A stretch of 64,000 nucleotides of DNA, taken from assembly GCF_040253585.1 (NCBI RefSeq), contig NZ_JBELAU010000019.1, positions 1 to 64,000 of the forward strand, read 5' to 3'. The notes below the pieces were generated by a model that saw only the letters and a program-made list of their open reading frames with translations, was not told the origin of the DNA and did not search any database. The translations under genes and the position numbers were made by a program. The DNA is from Emticicia sp040253585. GTDB taxonomy: Bacteria; Bacteroidota; Bacteroidia; Cytophagales; Spirosomataceae. Positions 31,675 to 41,484 of this stretch are shown piece by piece (within the stretch, counting starts at the first letter, position 1; each line of letters starts with the position of its first letter).

Positions 31675-34600
31675 ATGAACAAACTTCTACGAGTTTCGTT
31701 GGCGTGTTTATTTCTCTTTACTTCTTTTTGGGGAAATGCACAGACCGTTGTAACGGGAAAAGTTACATCGAGCGAAGATGGTAGTCCGCTTCCAGGAGTA
31801 TCAATCACAATCAAGGGTACAACAAAAGGAACAAGTACTGATGAAAAAGGTACTTATAAATTATCTGTACCTGCCAATTCAACATTACAGGCAAGTTTTA
31901 TCGGTTTTGCTGATGCCGAGCAAGTTGTAGGCAACCGTAGTGTTGTTGACTTTACTTTATCGTCTGATGTAAAATCATTAAATGAAGTTGTTGTAACTGG
32001 TTATGGCTCTCAAATCAAACGTGATTTAACAGGAAATATCGTTAAAATCAAGTCGAGTGAAATCCAAGATATGCCAGTAACTACATTTGAGCAGAGTATT
32101 CAAGGTAAAGCTGCTGGTGTACAAATTAACCAAGGTACTGGTAAATTAGCTCAAGGTATTCAAGTACGTGTACGTGGACAATCGTCAGTTTCGGCTTCAA
32201 ATGAGCCATTATATGTATTAGACGGTATTCCGATGACACAAGGTGACTTAGGTATCAATGGTGGGGATACTAACCCATTGGTTGATATTAACCCACAAGA
32301 TATTGAGTCAATCGAAATTTTGAAAGATGCATCGGCAGGTGCTATCTATGGTGCTCGTGCGGCTAATGGTGTTGTTTTAATTACTACTAAAAAAGGTAAG
32401 TCAGGAAAAACAAAAGTTTCGTTTGGAATGCAATATGGAAAAAGCACACCAACTAAAATCTTGAAATTCTTGAACACTCAACAATACATTGATTTTTATC
32501 GTACAGCTGCTGCCAACTCAGATGCTATTGATGGCTATGATAAACAAGACCCTGATTCTTACACTTCATACATGGAGAGTTTCTTTGATACGCAAAGTCT
32601 CGGAACACTCGGAACAGCTAAACAAGCTGATACTGATTGGGGTTCTTTAGCGTTCCAAGAAGCTCCTTCTGCTCAATATGATTTGAATTTGAGTGGTGGT
32701 AATGATAAAACTACATTTTTCATTTCAGGACAATTACTTGATCAAACTGGTATTTTGTTAGGCAATGCTTTCAATCGTATGACTGGTCGTATGAACCTCA
32801 ATCACAAAGTATCTGAGCGTTTAAGCATCGGAATGAACATGGGTCTTACTCGTTCGTTAAATGAGCGTGTATCTGGCGACCGTCAGTTCGATAACCCATT
32901 GCAATTGGTAGCTTTACCACCAATGACTCCTGCAACTGACCCAGAAACTGGTCTTCCAACTGGAACGGCTCCTGGCGATATTTCGATTCCAGTTTATTAC
33001 AATGCAATGATTAATATCGGTAATGCTTACTACAATACTACCGTGCACCGTAATATTAATAGTGTATATGGTGAGTTGTCAATCATGAAAGGACTTCGTT
33101 TCCGTACAGAATTTGCTCTTGATTTATTGAATCAACAAGAAGAACAATATTATAACAGCAAAACTCAACGTAATTTCGGAGCCCCACTTGGTTATGGATA
33201 CAATCGTTTCGTAAGAGTTGAAAATTATAATACTAACAACTATTTCGTTTACGACGATGTATTTGGTAAGCACGGGATTAATGCAACTGCTGGTTTGTCG
33301 TATCAAAACTCACAAACAAAAACAAACGCTGCTGAAGGTAGAGATTTTCCATCGGATGCTTACCGTATGATTGCGAGTGCTGCTCGTAAAACTGATGCAA
33401 GTTCAACTCAGTCGGACTATCGTTTTGCTTCTTACTTTACTCGTGTAAACTATAAATTCAACGATAAGTACTTGTTAGGATTAAGTGCCAGAATTGATGG
33501 TTCGTCACGCTTCGGTGCTGATAATCGTTATGGTTTCTTCCCTGCGGTTTCAGCTGGTTGGGTCCTTTCAGAAGAGAGCTTCTTGAAAAATATCGAAGCA
33601 ATCAGCTTTTTGAAACTTCGTGCAAGCTGGGGTAAAACAGGTAATGCCGAAATCGGAAACTTCCCACAATTAGGTTTGTTTACGGGTGATGCAGGTTATG
33701 CTGCACTACCAGGACAACGCCCTTCACAATTAGCGAATCCTTCACTTGGCTGGGAAACTACGCAACAAATTGATATTGGTTTAGACTTCGGTCTCTTGAA
33801 AAACCGTATCAATGGTGAAATTGATTACTACGAAAAAAATACGACTGGTTTATTGTTGAATGTTAACGTACCAGGAACAACAGGTTTCTCGACACAAACT
33901 AAAAACGTTGGTGCATTAACTAATAAAGGTTTTGAATTTGTATTGAATACTGACAACCTTGTTGGTCAATTTAAGTGGAAAACAAGCTTGAATGCTTCTA
34001 CAAATAAAAACAAAATTACAGACCTACAAGGGCAAGTAATCGAAGGAGGTTTGGCAAACATGAGCCGTGCCGTAGAAGGACAACCATTGGGTACTTTCTT
34101 TACAGTAGAATATGCTGGTGTTGACCCTGCCAATGGTGATGCCCTTTTCTACAAAAATACTAAAAATCCTGATGGTACAATTGACCGATCTACTACTAAG
34201 ACTTATAGTCAAGCACAACGTACGGTTATTGGTAGCCCACTTCCGAAATGGGTTGCTGGTGTAACTAATACTTTCAGCTACAAAGGATTTGAATTAAGCG
34301 TATTCTTCAATGGTGTGTTCGGAAACAAACTAAACTTCTACGGTGTAGGTCGTTTCTCTTCGGCTAATGGACGTTTTGAAGATAACCAAACGGTTAACCA
34401 ATTAGCAGCTTGGACTCCACAAAATACCAATACCAACGTTCCACAAGCACGTTTGTTCTTCAATAATGGTGCTCAAGCATCAAGCCGTTTCATTGAAGAT
34501 GGTTCATTCGTTCGTTTACGTAATGTAACATTGGCTTATAATTTACCAAAATCATTAGTTAGCAAAGTAAAATTAAGCAACGTAAGACTATATGTGACAG

Positions 34601-34749
34601 GTCAAAACTTGTTGACATTCACGAAGTACTCTGGTTGGGATCCCGAAGTAAATGCCGATGATGTTGTAACAAATATCGCTTTAGGTTATGACTTCTATAC
34701 AACGCCTCAGGCTAAAACTTTCATGGGTGGTTTAAATATTAGTTTCTAA
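31675..34749 (+). CDS. SusC/RagA-family TonB-linked outer-membrane transporter
   Basis: 1024 residues: signal peptide (about 1-22, ending GNAQ), a carboxypeptidase-D-like domain (about 25-105; TGKVTSSEDGSPLPGVSITI), the plug domain with the SusC-type LYVLDGIPM motif near 180, and a TonB-dependent beta-barrel ending in an aromatic strand (GGLNISF). SusC proteins import oligosaccharides or peptides with a SusD lipoprotein. The gene pair lies before carbohydrate genes, but no glycoside hydrolase of a known GH family is nearby, so the substrate is open. The 226-base upstream gap has no clear promoter. Confidence 0.97.
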   Translation: MNKLLRVSLACLFLFTSFWGNAQTVVTGKVTSSEDGSPLPGVSITIKGTTKGTSTDEKGTYKLSVPANSTLQASFIGFADAEQVVGNRSVVDFTLSSDVKSLNEVVVTGYGSQIKRDLTGNIVKIKSSEIQDMPVTTFEQSIQGKAAGVQINQGTGKLAQGIQVRVRGQSSVSASNEPLYVLDGIPMTQGDLGINGGDTNPLVDINPQDIESIEILKDASAGAIYGARAANGVVLITTKKGKSGKTKVSFGMQYGKSTPTKILKFLNTQQYIDFYRTAAANSDAIDGYDKQDPDSYTSYMESFFDTQSLGTLGTAKQADTDWGSLAFQEAPSAQYDLNLSGGNDKTTFFISGQLLDQTGILLGNAFNRMTGRMNLNHKVSERLSIGMNMGLTRSLNERVSGDRQFDNPLQLVALPPMTPATDPETGLPTGTAPGDISIPVYYNAMINIGNAYYNTTVHRNINSVYGELSIMKGLRFRTEFALDLLNQQEEQYYNSKTQRNFGAPLGYGYNRFVRVENYNTNNYFVYDDVFGKHGINATAGLSYQNSQTKTNAAEGRDFPSDAYRMIASAARKTDASSTQSDYRFASYFTRVNYKFNDKYLLGLSARIDGSSRFGADNRYGFFPAVSAGWVLSEESFLKNIEAISFLKLRASWGKTGNAEIGNFPQLGLFTGDAGYAALPGQRPSQLANPSLGWETTQQIDIGLDFGLLKNRINGEIDYYEKNTTGLLLNVNVPGTTGFSTQTKNVGALTNKGFEFVLNTDNLVGQFKWKTSLNASTNKNKITDLQGQVIEGGLANMSRAVEGQPLGTFFTVEYAGVDPANGDALFYKNTKNPDGTIDRSTTKTYSQAQRTVIGSPLPKWVAGVTNTFSYKGFELSVFFNGVFGNKLNFYGVGRFSSANGRFEDNQTVNQLAAWTPQNTNTNVPQARLFFNNGAQASSRFIEDGSFVRLRNVTLAYNLPKSLVSKVKLSNVRLYVTGQNLLTFTKYSGWDPEVNADDVVTNIALGYDFYTTPQAKTFMGGLNISF

Positions 34750-34791
34750 TAGCCTAACACTTTATTGATTTACTTAAAGAAATTAGATAAA

Positions 34792-36135
34792 ATGAATAAA
34801 AATATAAAAAATTGGCTATTTGTTGGTGCATCGGCTGTATTAATGACAGCATGTGATAGCCGCTTAGATGTAAAGCCAACACAATCAATCGAAGAGTCAA
34901 CGGCTCTTGCTACCTCACAAGACGTTGAAGTAACCCTTATCGGTGCTTACGATGGCTTGGCGAGCAATAACCTTTATGGTGGAGCAGTTCAGTATTCGGG
35001 AGACCTTTTAGGTGATGACGCCGAAGTGCGTTTCGCTGGTACATTTTCTACGCTCGATGAGTTGTGGCGTAAAACAATTACGACTACAAACGGTCAAACG
35101 CAAGCTTCATGGTTGCAGGCGTATAATACAATTAACCGTGCAAATAATGTTTTGGCTTCTTTAGATAAAGTTGAAGCAAGCAAAAGAGCATCTGTTGAAG
35201 GAGAAGCTCGTTTTATCCGTGGTTTAGTATATTTTGACTTAGTGAGACTTTGGGCGAAAGCTTGGGGTGATGGAGATAACAACACTAACTTAGGTGTGCC
35301 ACTTGTAACAACTCCAACGCGTGTTGTAGGAGAAGCTGACAACCGTTCGAGAGCAACTGTAGCTGCTGTTTATACGCAAGTTTTAGAAGATTTGACTAAA
35401 GCAGAAACGCTTTTAGGTAATATTTCTGATGCAGGTTTTGCTTCAAAAAATGCGGCACAGGCTATTTTAGCAAGAGTTTACTTACAACAAGGAAACTATG
35501 CTGCTGCTCGTGATGCTGCAAATAGAGTAATTTCAAGTAATCAATTTGAACTAACTTCTACATTTGCCGAAGCATTTGAAGATGCCTCAAATGAAAGTGA
35601 GATAATTTTCAAGATAATCATCACTGATCAAGATGGAACAAATGATATGAATACATTCTTTGCTCCTTCTACGTTCCAAGGTCGTGGAGATATTCGTGTT
35701 CAGGCAAAACACTTAGCACTTTATGCTGCTGGTGACGAAAGAGGTACTTTTTTCGTAAGAGCGTCAAACAATAACTTCACAGCTAAATTCCTTGACCAAT
35801 ATGGCGATGTGCCAGTGGCTCGTTTGGCTGAAATGTATTTGATTCGTGCGGAAGCAAACCAACGTTTGAATACAGCTATTGGTGCTACGCCATTGGCTGA
35901 TATTAATCTTATCAGAGCAAGAGCAGGTGCAAGAGCATTGACAACTGTTGATTTGAATGCAATCTTGACAGAACGCAAGCTCGAATTATCATTTGAAGGA
36001 CACCAAGTTCACGATGCAAAACGTTTGAAAAGAAATGTGGGTGCTTTAGTATTTAGTGATAATAAATTAGTAGTTCCGATTCCACAACGTGAAATTGATA
36101 CTAACAAATCATTAGTACAAAATCCAGGATATTAA
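34792..36135 (+). CDS. RagB/SusD-family nutrient-binding lipoprotein
   Basis: 447 residues from the ATG at 34792. Lipoprotein signal (MTAC, Cys near residue 21), then the SusD-like helical TPR fold (NRANNVLASLDKV, VYFDLVRLWAKAWG). The C-terminal SusD domain ends RLKRNVGALVFSDNKLVVPIPQREID. It is shorter than many SusD proteins (often 500-600 residues). It captures the substrate for the SusC channel encoded 42 bases upstream. Confidence 0.94.
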   Translation: MNKNIKNWLFVGASAVLMTACDSRLDVKPTQSIEESTALATSQDVEVTLIGAYDGLASNNLYGGAVQYSGDLLGDDAEVRFAGTFSTLDELWRKTITTTNGQTQASWLQAYNTINRANNVLASLDKVEASKRASVEGEARFIRGLVYFDLVRLWAKAWGDGDNNTNLGVPLVTTPTRVVGEADNRSRATVAAVYTQVLEDLTKAETLLGNISDAGFASKNAAQAILARVYLQQGNYAAARDAANRVISSNQFELTSTFAEAFEDASNESEIIFKIIITDQDGTNDMNTFFAPSTFQGRGDIRVQAKHLALYAAGDERGTFFVRASNNNFTAKFLDQYGDVPVARLAEMYLIRAEANQRLNTAIGATPLADINLIRARAGARALTTVDLNAILTERKLELSFEGHQVHDAKRLKRNVGALVFSDNKLVVPIPQREIDTNKSLVQNPGY

Positions 36136-36154
36136 TCTGGAAACGATAATACAC

Positions 36155-36188
36155 AAAAAATGCGAGTCGATTTCGGCTCGCATTTTTT
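36155..36188. terminator. bidirectional terminator after susD
   Basis: AAAAAATGCGAG / CTCGCATTTTTT, perfect 12-bp stem with 10-base loop, A and T runs on both flanks. It serves the convergent susD and DUF1080 genes. Confidence 0.9.
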
Positions 36189-36218
36189 GTGGTATTGTAA
36201 GGTTAACCCAGTAACAAA

Positions 36219-36917
36219 TCATAATTCCTTGATACGGATATTCTTGAAAGAAACAGCATCACCGTGGTCTTGTAACCCGATTTTGCCTTTGCTATATTTG
36301 CCAAAACCTTCCCAGCCTTTAAATTTACTTTTTGCTACCATTGCATCCCATTCTGGGCCTTCTGATTTATATTTTACTGAAAGTGTACCATTTTGATAAA
36401 TGCTAACCTCTCCTTTGTTTTTGATGATTTTTACGGTATTCCACACTCCTGCAGGTTTCGTAACTGATGCTGAAGGAATCATATCGTATAATGAACCCGC
36501 TTTGTGATTTCCATCTTTACCCGCTTTTGCATCAGGGTGACGCTCATTGTCGAGTACTTGAATTTCGGGAGCTGTTAAGTATGGAACACTGTATTTTTTA
36601 TCTTCAAAAACGCCGTAAAAAATACCACTATTTGCACCTTCCGATACTTTCCACTCTAATTCGAGTTCAAAATTTTCGTATTCTTTGTCGGTTATGAGGT
36701 CATCGCCGTGTTTTTCGCCTTTGGCTTTTCCTGCAAAAGTCATTACTCCATCTTGAATTGACCATTTATCAGTTATTGGTTGCCCTGCCTTATTATAAAC
36801 GTGCCAATTAGTGAAAGTTTTTCCATCAAATAATTTTATCCACTTGCCCTTTTTTTGTGCAAAACTTGTTGATGTTACTAATAAAATTAAGGCAAGAATT
36901 TTTGAAATTGTTTTCAT
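36219..36917 (-). CDS. exported DUF1080 protein (3-keto-disaccharide hydrolase type)
   Basis: 232 residues with a signal peptide (about 1-20, ending SFAQ) and one DUF1080 beta-sandwich (WIKLFDGKTFTNWHVY near 26, SGIFYGVF near 98, APEIQVLDNERHPDA near 116, GLQDHGD near the end). Several DUF1080 proteins act on 3-keto-glucosides made by Gfo/Idh/MocA oxidoreductases. Such an oxidoreductase and a sugar isomerase lie 1.4-3.7 kb upstream on the same strand, supporting this pathway here. Confidence 0.88.
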   Translation of the reverse strand: MKTISKILALILLVTSTSFAQKKGKWIKLFDGKTFTNWHVYNKAGQPITDKWSIQDGVMTFAGKAKGEKHGDDLITDKEYENFELELEWKVSEGANSGIFYGVFEDKKYSVPYLTAPEIQVLDNERHPDAKAGKDGNHKAGSLYDMIPSASVTKPAGVWNTVKIIKNKGEVSIYQNGTLSVKYKSEGPEWDAMVAKSKFKGWEGFGKYSKGKIGLQDHGDAVSFKNIRIKEL

Positions 36918-37053
36918 TGAAAAATGATTGAGGTTGATTAAATAATAAACTACGAAGCAAATTAAAGAAAAGATTAATGAAGAAATGTGTCAGAAGAAGA
37001 AAAATCGACAAAAAGGAGGATAATATGGACAAAAAAACTTTATATGGAATTTA

Positions 37054-37626
37054 TCAAACAAAAGTCACTTTATTATAAATATCTTCGAGTAACAGCTCAC
37101 AGTTACCAATCTTTACGAGAGAATCATTTTCAGAATAAATGTGTAAGAGCCATTCTTTTTCATTGAAGCGTTTGAAAACTTCTACTTGTTTCTTTTTTGA
37201 AGAAACCAAAACATACTCTTTTAATGAATTAAGCGTTTGATAACATTCAAATTTATCTGTACGGTCATAAAGCTCCGTAGAGTCTGACGAAACTTCGATA
37301 ATAATACTGGGATTTTCGAGAGCATCTAAACCATTGGGCGATTTTTCATAGATGGCATCTTCGCATACAATTACTAAATCGGGAAATGTGTATTTCTGAC
37401 AAGCTTCAATTTTCACGAGTTGGTCGCTGTTAAGTACAAGGTACTTACTTGCTCGAAGACAACCCTCCAATAAGAATGATAATGATATTGAGATACGATT
37501 ATGTGCAGGTTGGGCTCCAGCCATTGCAATGACTGAGCCTGCATGATATTCGAATTTCACATCAGACTTTTGAAGTATCTCGAAATATTCATCAACTGAA
37601 ACTAAGTTTGTCGCAAATGTTGTCAT
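37054..37626 (-). CDS. Uma2 family (DUF820) protein, tandem copy 1
   Basis: 190 residues with LVSVDEYFEILQKSDVKFEYHAG, then FPDLVIVC and IIIEVSSDSTELYDR, the Uma2 acidic core. It is highly similar along its length to the neighbouring copy 31 bases upstream, so the two arose by tandem duplication. Function is unknown. Its gene ends only 53 bases after a run of AT-rich sequence behind the DUF1080 gene. Confidence 0.88.
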   Translation of the reverse strand: MTTFATNLVSVDEYFEILQKSDVKFEYHAGSVIAMAGAQPAHNRISISLSFLLEGCLRASKYLVLNSDQLVKIEACQKYTFPDLVIVCEDAIYEKSPNGLDALENPSIIIEVSSDSTELYDRTDKFECYQTLNSLKEYVLVSSKKKQVEVFKRFNEKEWLLHIYSENDSLVKIGNCELLLEDIYNKVTFV

Positions 37627-37657
37627 GAATTATTAAAATTATTCAAACAAGAAAATG

Positions 37658-38245
37658 TTACTCTTCAACAGCCATTTCCACATTATTATAAATATCATCT
37701 AATGAAACTTCACAATTTCCGATTTTGACAAGATTATCATTTTCATCATAAATATGCAAAATCCATTCATTATGATTGTGTCGTCTGAAAACCTCTACTT
37801 GTTTTTTAGTTGATGCTACCAAAACGTATTCTTTTAAAGATTGAAGTGTTTGGTAACACTTGAACTTGTCGGTTCGGTCATACAACTCTGTCGATTCGGA
37901 GGCTACTTCTATAATAACTTCGGGATTTTCGAGAGCATCCAAACCATTACGGGCTTTCTCATATATTGCTTTTTGACAGACAATCACCAAGTCAGGGAAT
38001 GTATAACGCTTGCAAGCTTCAATTTTTACGAGTTGGTCACCGCCCACAATCTGACACCCTGCTTTTTTTAGGCAAGCGAATAGTTCACCAGCAAAATTCA
38101 TTGCAATGATGTTATGCGGAGCTTGAGCCCCTGCCATTGCAACTACTTTTCCCGCTCGATATTCAAGTTTTACATCAGATTTTTCGAGCATGCAGAGATA
38201 TTCCTCTACTGATACTAATGCGGTGGTTGTGGCGTGTGCTGTCAT
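37658..38245 (-). CDS. Uma2 family (DUF820) protein, tandem copy 2
   Basis: 195 residues from the ATG at 38245, with VSVEEYLCMLEKSDVKLEYRAG, FPDLVIVCQKA and IIEVASESTELYDR. Strong similarity to the downstream copy, including QVEVF.R and LVKIGNCE near the end. Different residues are concentrated between positions 50 and 75. Both copies keep the putative catalytic acids, so neither looks decayed. Confidence 0.88.
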   Translation of the reverse strand: MTAHATTTALVSVEEYLCMLEKSDVKLEYRAGKVVAMAGAQAPHNIIAMNFAGELFACLKKAGCQIVGGDQLVKIEACKRYTFPDLVIVCQKAIYEKARNGLDALENPEVIIEVASESTELYDRTDKFKCYQTLQSLKEYVLVASTKKQVEVFRRHNHNEWILHIYDENDNLVKIGNCEVSLDDIYNNVEMAVEE

Positions 38246-38309
38246 AGGCTTTAATGTGGAAAAGGAGTTGAAACGCCTCAACTCCTTTTCAAATATAAAT
38301 AAAAAACTA

Positions 38310-39362
38310 TTAAATCCCTAAAACTCGGCGATTCACTGCTTCGTCGGCACCAGTAGCCGCAAAATCATCAAATGCACGAGTAGCTACTTGAATGATATGG
38401 TTTTGAATAAACGGAGCTCCTTCAGCAGCACCTTGCTCAGATGATTTTACACAACATTCCCACTCCAAAACAGCCCACGAATCGTAGTCGTATTGCGATA
38501 GTTTCGAGAAAATACCTTTGAAATCTACCTGTCCATCGCCCAATGAACGGAAACGACCAGCACGGTCAGCCCAGCCAGCATAACCACTATAAACCCCTTG
38601 TTTCCCTGATGGATTAAACTCGGCATCTTTAACGTGGAATGCCTTGATACGGTCATGATAAAGGTCGATAAATGCCAAATAATCAAGGTGTTGCAGCACA
38701 AAGTGACTTGGGTCGTAGTTGATGCAAGCACGTGAGTGTCCACCCAAATAATCTACAAACATTTCAAAAGTTGTTCCATCGAACAAATCTTCACCTGGGT
38801 GTAATTCGTAGCAGTAATCAACGCCACACTCATCATAATAATCTAAGATTGGTTTCCAACGATTGGCCAATTCTTTGAATGCGGTTTCAATCAAACCACT
38901 TGGACGTTGTGGCCACGGATACAAGAATGGCCAAGCCAATGCTCCAGAAAAACCAACGTGTGATGTCAAACCAAGATTTTGCGACGCTTTTGCTCCCCAT
39001 CTGAGTTGTTGCTCAGCCCATTGGCGGCGAGCTGGTTCATCGCCATGTACGGCTGCTGGAGCAAACGCATCATACATCGTATTGTATGCAGGGTGCGAAG
39101 CAATCAATTGCCCTTGAAGGTGCGTTGATAATTCAGTAATTTCTAAGCCTTTATCTTTTAATTTACCTTTCAATTCATCGCAGTAAGTTTGGCTTTCGGC
39201 TGCTTTTTGTAGGTCAATCACACGGCTATCCCATGAGGGTAACTGGATTCCTTTATAGCCGAGACCTGCCATGTAGTCGGCAATTGTATCGAGTGAATTG
39301 AATGGTGCTTCATCGCCCATAAACTGAGCAAGAAATATCGCTGGTCCTTTTATTGTTTTCAT
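38310..39362 (-). CDS. sugar phosphate isomerase/epimerase (xylose-isomerase-like TIM barrel)
   Basis: 350 residues from the ATG at 39362 (MKTIKGPAIFLAQF). AP-endonuclease-2/xylose-isomerase-like barrel with metal-ligand motifs YELHPGEDLFDG near 206, ACINYDPSHFVL near 233, FHVKDAEF near 262 and VLEWEC near 316. It probably isomerises a keto sugar made by the upstream oxidoreductase. An upstream in-frame ATG at 39383 overlaps a degraded palindrome and would add 7 residues; it is less likely. Confidence 0.88.
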   Translation of the reverse strand: MKTIKGPAIFLAQFMGDEAPFNSLDTIADYMAGLGYKGIQLPSWDSRVIDLQKAAESQTYCDELKGKLKDKGLEITELSTHLQGQLIASHPAYNTMYDAFAPAAVHGDEPARRQWAEQQLRWGAKASQNLGLTSHVGFSGALAWPFLYPWPQRPSGLIETAFKELANRWKPILDYYDECGVDYCYELHPGEDLFDGTTFEMFVDYLGGHSRACINYDPSHFVLQHLDYLAFIDLYHDRIKAFHVKDAEFNPSGKQGVYSGYAGWADRAGRFRSLGDGQVDFKGIFSKLSQYDYDSWAVLEWECCVKSSEQGAAEGAPFIQNHIIQVATRAFDDFAATGADEAVNRRVLGI

Positions 39363-39382
39363 ATAAGCCCTATGATTACGCA

Positions 39383-39401
39383 TCTCGCCACTAAAGGGAG
39401 A
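39383..39401. repeat. degraded TAAA-loop palindrome in the isomerase leader
   Basis: TCTCGCCACTAAAGGGAGA keeps the outer TCTC / GAGA pairing, a CTAAAG centre and lies 20 bases before the start codon on the minus strand. It resembles 3282-3293 and 57320-57341. Confidence 0.4.
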
Positions 39402-39448
39402 TTTTTATCGTTTTAAATTTGTAAGAAATTTATAAATATTATTCAAAA

Positions 39449-40600
39449 TTAACTTTTGAACTTCACCCATTTAGATGAAGATTTACCCGATGCAATCACC
39501 GTTTCCACAAACTGCATTCCTCTAATTCCATCATCAATTGTTGGGAAGTCGAGGTCGAATTCGTTAGGTGTTTCGCCATTCATTCGCTTGCGAACCGTGC
39601 GAGCAAAGTTTTTGTAAATATTAGCAAATGCCTCTAAATAACCTTCTGGATGTCCGAACGGAATGCGTGAGCTCACCTTAGCTGCTTCGTATAAATCGCC
39701 CACCGATGGTTCGAAAATACGTTGTCCATCAATAGATTTGTGTCTTAAATATTGAGGCGTTTCTTGGTGCCAGTGTAAACTTCCGAGTTCTCCATAAACT
39801 CTGATATTGAGTCCGTTTTGTTCGCCATTTGCAATTTGACTACAAGTCAGAATACCTTTTGCACCATTGTCGAAATGCAATAAAACATTGGCATCATCAT
39901 CAAGCAAACGACCTTCTACAAATGTCGAAACATCAGCACAAAGCTCAGTGATTTTTAAGCCAGTTACATACTCAGCCAAGTTTTCAGCATGTGTGCCAAT
40001 ATCACCGACAGCACCTGCAATTCCCGAGCGTTTAGGGTCAGTACGCCATTCGGCTTGTTTGTTGTTACCTGTCTGTTCTTCAGGAAAGGATAACCAACCT
40101 TGCGGATATTCAACAATAACTTTGCGGATATTTCCGATTGCACCCGCTTGAATCATGGCACGTGCTTGTTTTATCATCGGATAGCCCGTGTAATTGTGCG
40201 TTAGAGCAAATGTTAAACCTGTTTTTTCAACGATGTCTTTCAGTTTTCGAGCTTCCGAAAGTGTGAAAGTTACGGGTTTGTCGCAAATCACATGGAAGCC
40301 ATTTTCTAAGGCCATTTTTGCGGGAGCAAAGTGCATGTGATTGGGTGTAACGATTGAAATAGCGTCCATGCGGTCTTTGCGACGCTTTTCTTTTTGAATC
40401 ATTTCTTTGAAATCGCCGTAGCAACGAGCGGGGTCAAGCATTAAGTCTTCGCCCGATGCTTTTGATTTTTCTGGTGTGGAACTAAAAGCCCCACCAACTA
40501 ATTCGATTTCACCATCAATGGCAGCCGCAATTCGATGAACACCCCCGATGAATGCCCCTCGACCACCGCCAACCATACCTATTCGGATTTTACGAGCCAT
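39449..40600 (-). CDS. Gfo/Idh/MocA-family oxidoreductase
   Basis: 383 residues: N-terminal NAD(P)-binding Rossmann domain (GMVGGGRGAFIGGVH near residue 8), the DKPVTFTLSEA motif with the active-site Lys near 112, and a C-terminal GFO_IDH_MocA substrate domain with GDIGTHAENL near 198. It likely oxidises a sugar or cyclitol. It precedes the isomerase gene by 86 bases on the same strand, so the two probably act in one pathway. No signal peptide is seen, so cytosolic. Confidence 0.92.
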   Translation of the reverse strand: MARKIRIGMVGGGRGAFIGGVHRIAAAIDGEIELVGGAFSSTPEKSKASGEDLMLDPARCYGDFKEMIQKEKRRKDRMDAISIVTPNHMHFAPAKMALENGFHVICDKPVTFTLSEARKLKDIVEKTGLTFALTHNYTGYPMIKQARAMIQAGAIGNIRKVIVEYPQGWLSFPEEQTGNNKQAEWRTDPKRSGIAGAVGDIGTHAENLAEYVTGLKITELCADVSTFVEGRLLDDDANVLLHFDNGAKGILTCSQIANGEQNGLNIRVYGELGSLHWHQETPQYLRHKSIDGQRIFEPSVGDLYEAAKVSSRIPFGHPEGYLEAFANIYKNFARTVRKRMNGETPNEFDLDFPTIDDGIRGMQFVETVIASGKSSSKWVKFKS

Positions 40601-40674
40601 AGTTTAAATAATGATTAATTTTTAATGATTAATGTTGAATGTGTTGCGATTTACGCTAAGTTTTATAGAATTTT

Positions 40675-41304
40675 CTAAAGTTTGAATCCTTCTTTTTCGA
40701 GTAATTTTTCGAGCGAAAATTTATATTCGCCCAAAACCACTAATTCTTTATCCCAATTTGCAATAATCCAATCTTGGTTCGGACGAGCAATGGCTACTTG
40801 TTTGGATGCCGAAAAGAACCAAAAAACTTCTTTTACTCCAAAATCTAATAAACTTTTAGTTTTCATAGAGTAATAGTCAAATTCACTTAGACCAAAGTCT
40901 TTGGCATCGGCTTCAATATCTATTTCGATAACTGCCAGTGGAGGAATATCAAAATATTTACCTTTATTTTCTCTATTTTTTAGGATTTCCTTGTCAAAAA
41001 TTACAATATCAGATGAAATATTATTGTTTTTTGATAGATGAAACCCCGTTTCGTTACTTCCTACAAAATATTTATCATCATCTAAATTTCTGAAAAGGTT
41101 TTTTAAAATAATGTTTAGTAGGATATACTGAATATCACTTTGTCCCATGATTTCTTCTGTGCTTTTTAAATGATTCATCACGTCCTTGTAACCTTTATAA
41201 TACATAGGTTTTCCATCGTACATTTCATAGATGAGTGATTTTGGAATCTCATGCTTTGCGAAGTGATGACGATAACGTTTTTTCGGTGAAAGAGCCGTTT
41301 CCAT
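40675..41304 (-). CDS. Uma2 family (DUF820) protein, divergent copy
   Basis: 209 residues. A longer, divergent Uma2 member: IYEMYDGKPMYYKGYKDVM, then SSDIVIFDKEIL and LAVIEIDIEADAKDF supply the acidic core, with a C-terminal EYKFSLEKLLEKEGF. It is little like the tandem copies nearby, so it was not part of that duplication. It lies upstream of the Gfo/Idh/MocA gene with a 74-bp gap containing the TAATGATTAATGTTGAATG repeat. Confidence 0.8.
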   Translation of the reverse strand: METALSPKKRYRHHFAKHEIPKSLIYEMYDGKPMYYKGYKDVMNHLKSTEEIMGQSDIQYILLNIILKNLFRNLDDDKYFVGSNETGFHLSKNNNISSDIVIFDKEILKNRENKGKYFDIPPLAVIEIDIEADAKDFGLSEFDYYSMKTKSLLDFGVKEVFWFFSASKQVAIARPNQDWIIANWDKELVVLGEYKFSLEKLLEKEGFKL

Positions 41305-41484
41305 ACAAAAGAATTTATTTGAGTAGCAATTTACATAAAACCACAGATTCTTGTTAATTGCGTTGCCAAATTTCTGAAAAAGTGTCGAATCAACAATTAA
41401 AAATAGGATTTTCTTTTGGGAAAATTTAAAATATTCTATTTTTACGGCTCAATTTATTCAAAACCCTTAAAACCTTCTAAAACT

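Noticed and set aside
31675..36135. A complete polysaccharide utilisation locus
   Set aside because: SusC and SusD are present but no glycoside hydrolase or polysaccharide lyase family could be recognised nearby, and no sensor of the PUL type is adjacent.
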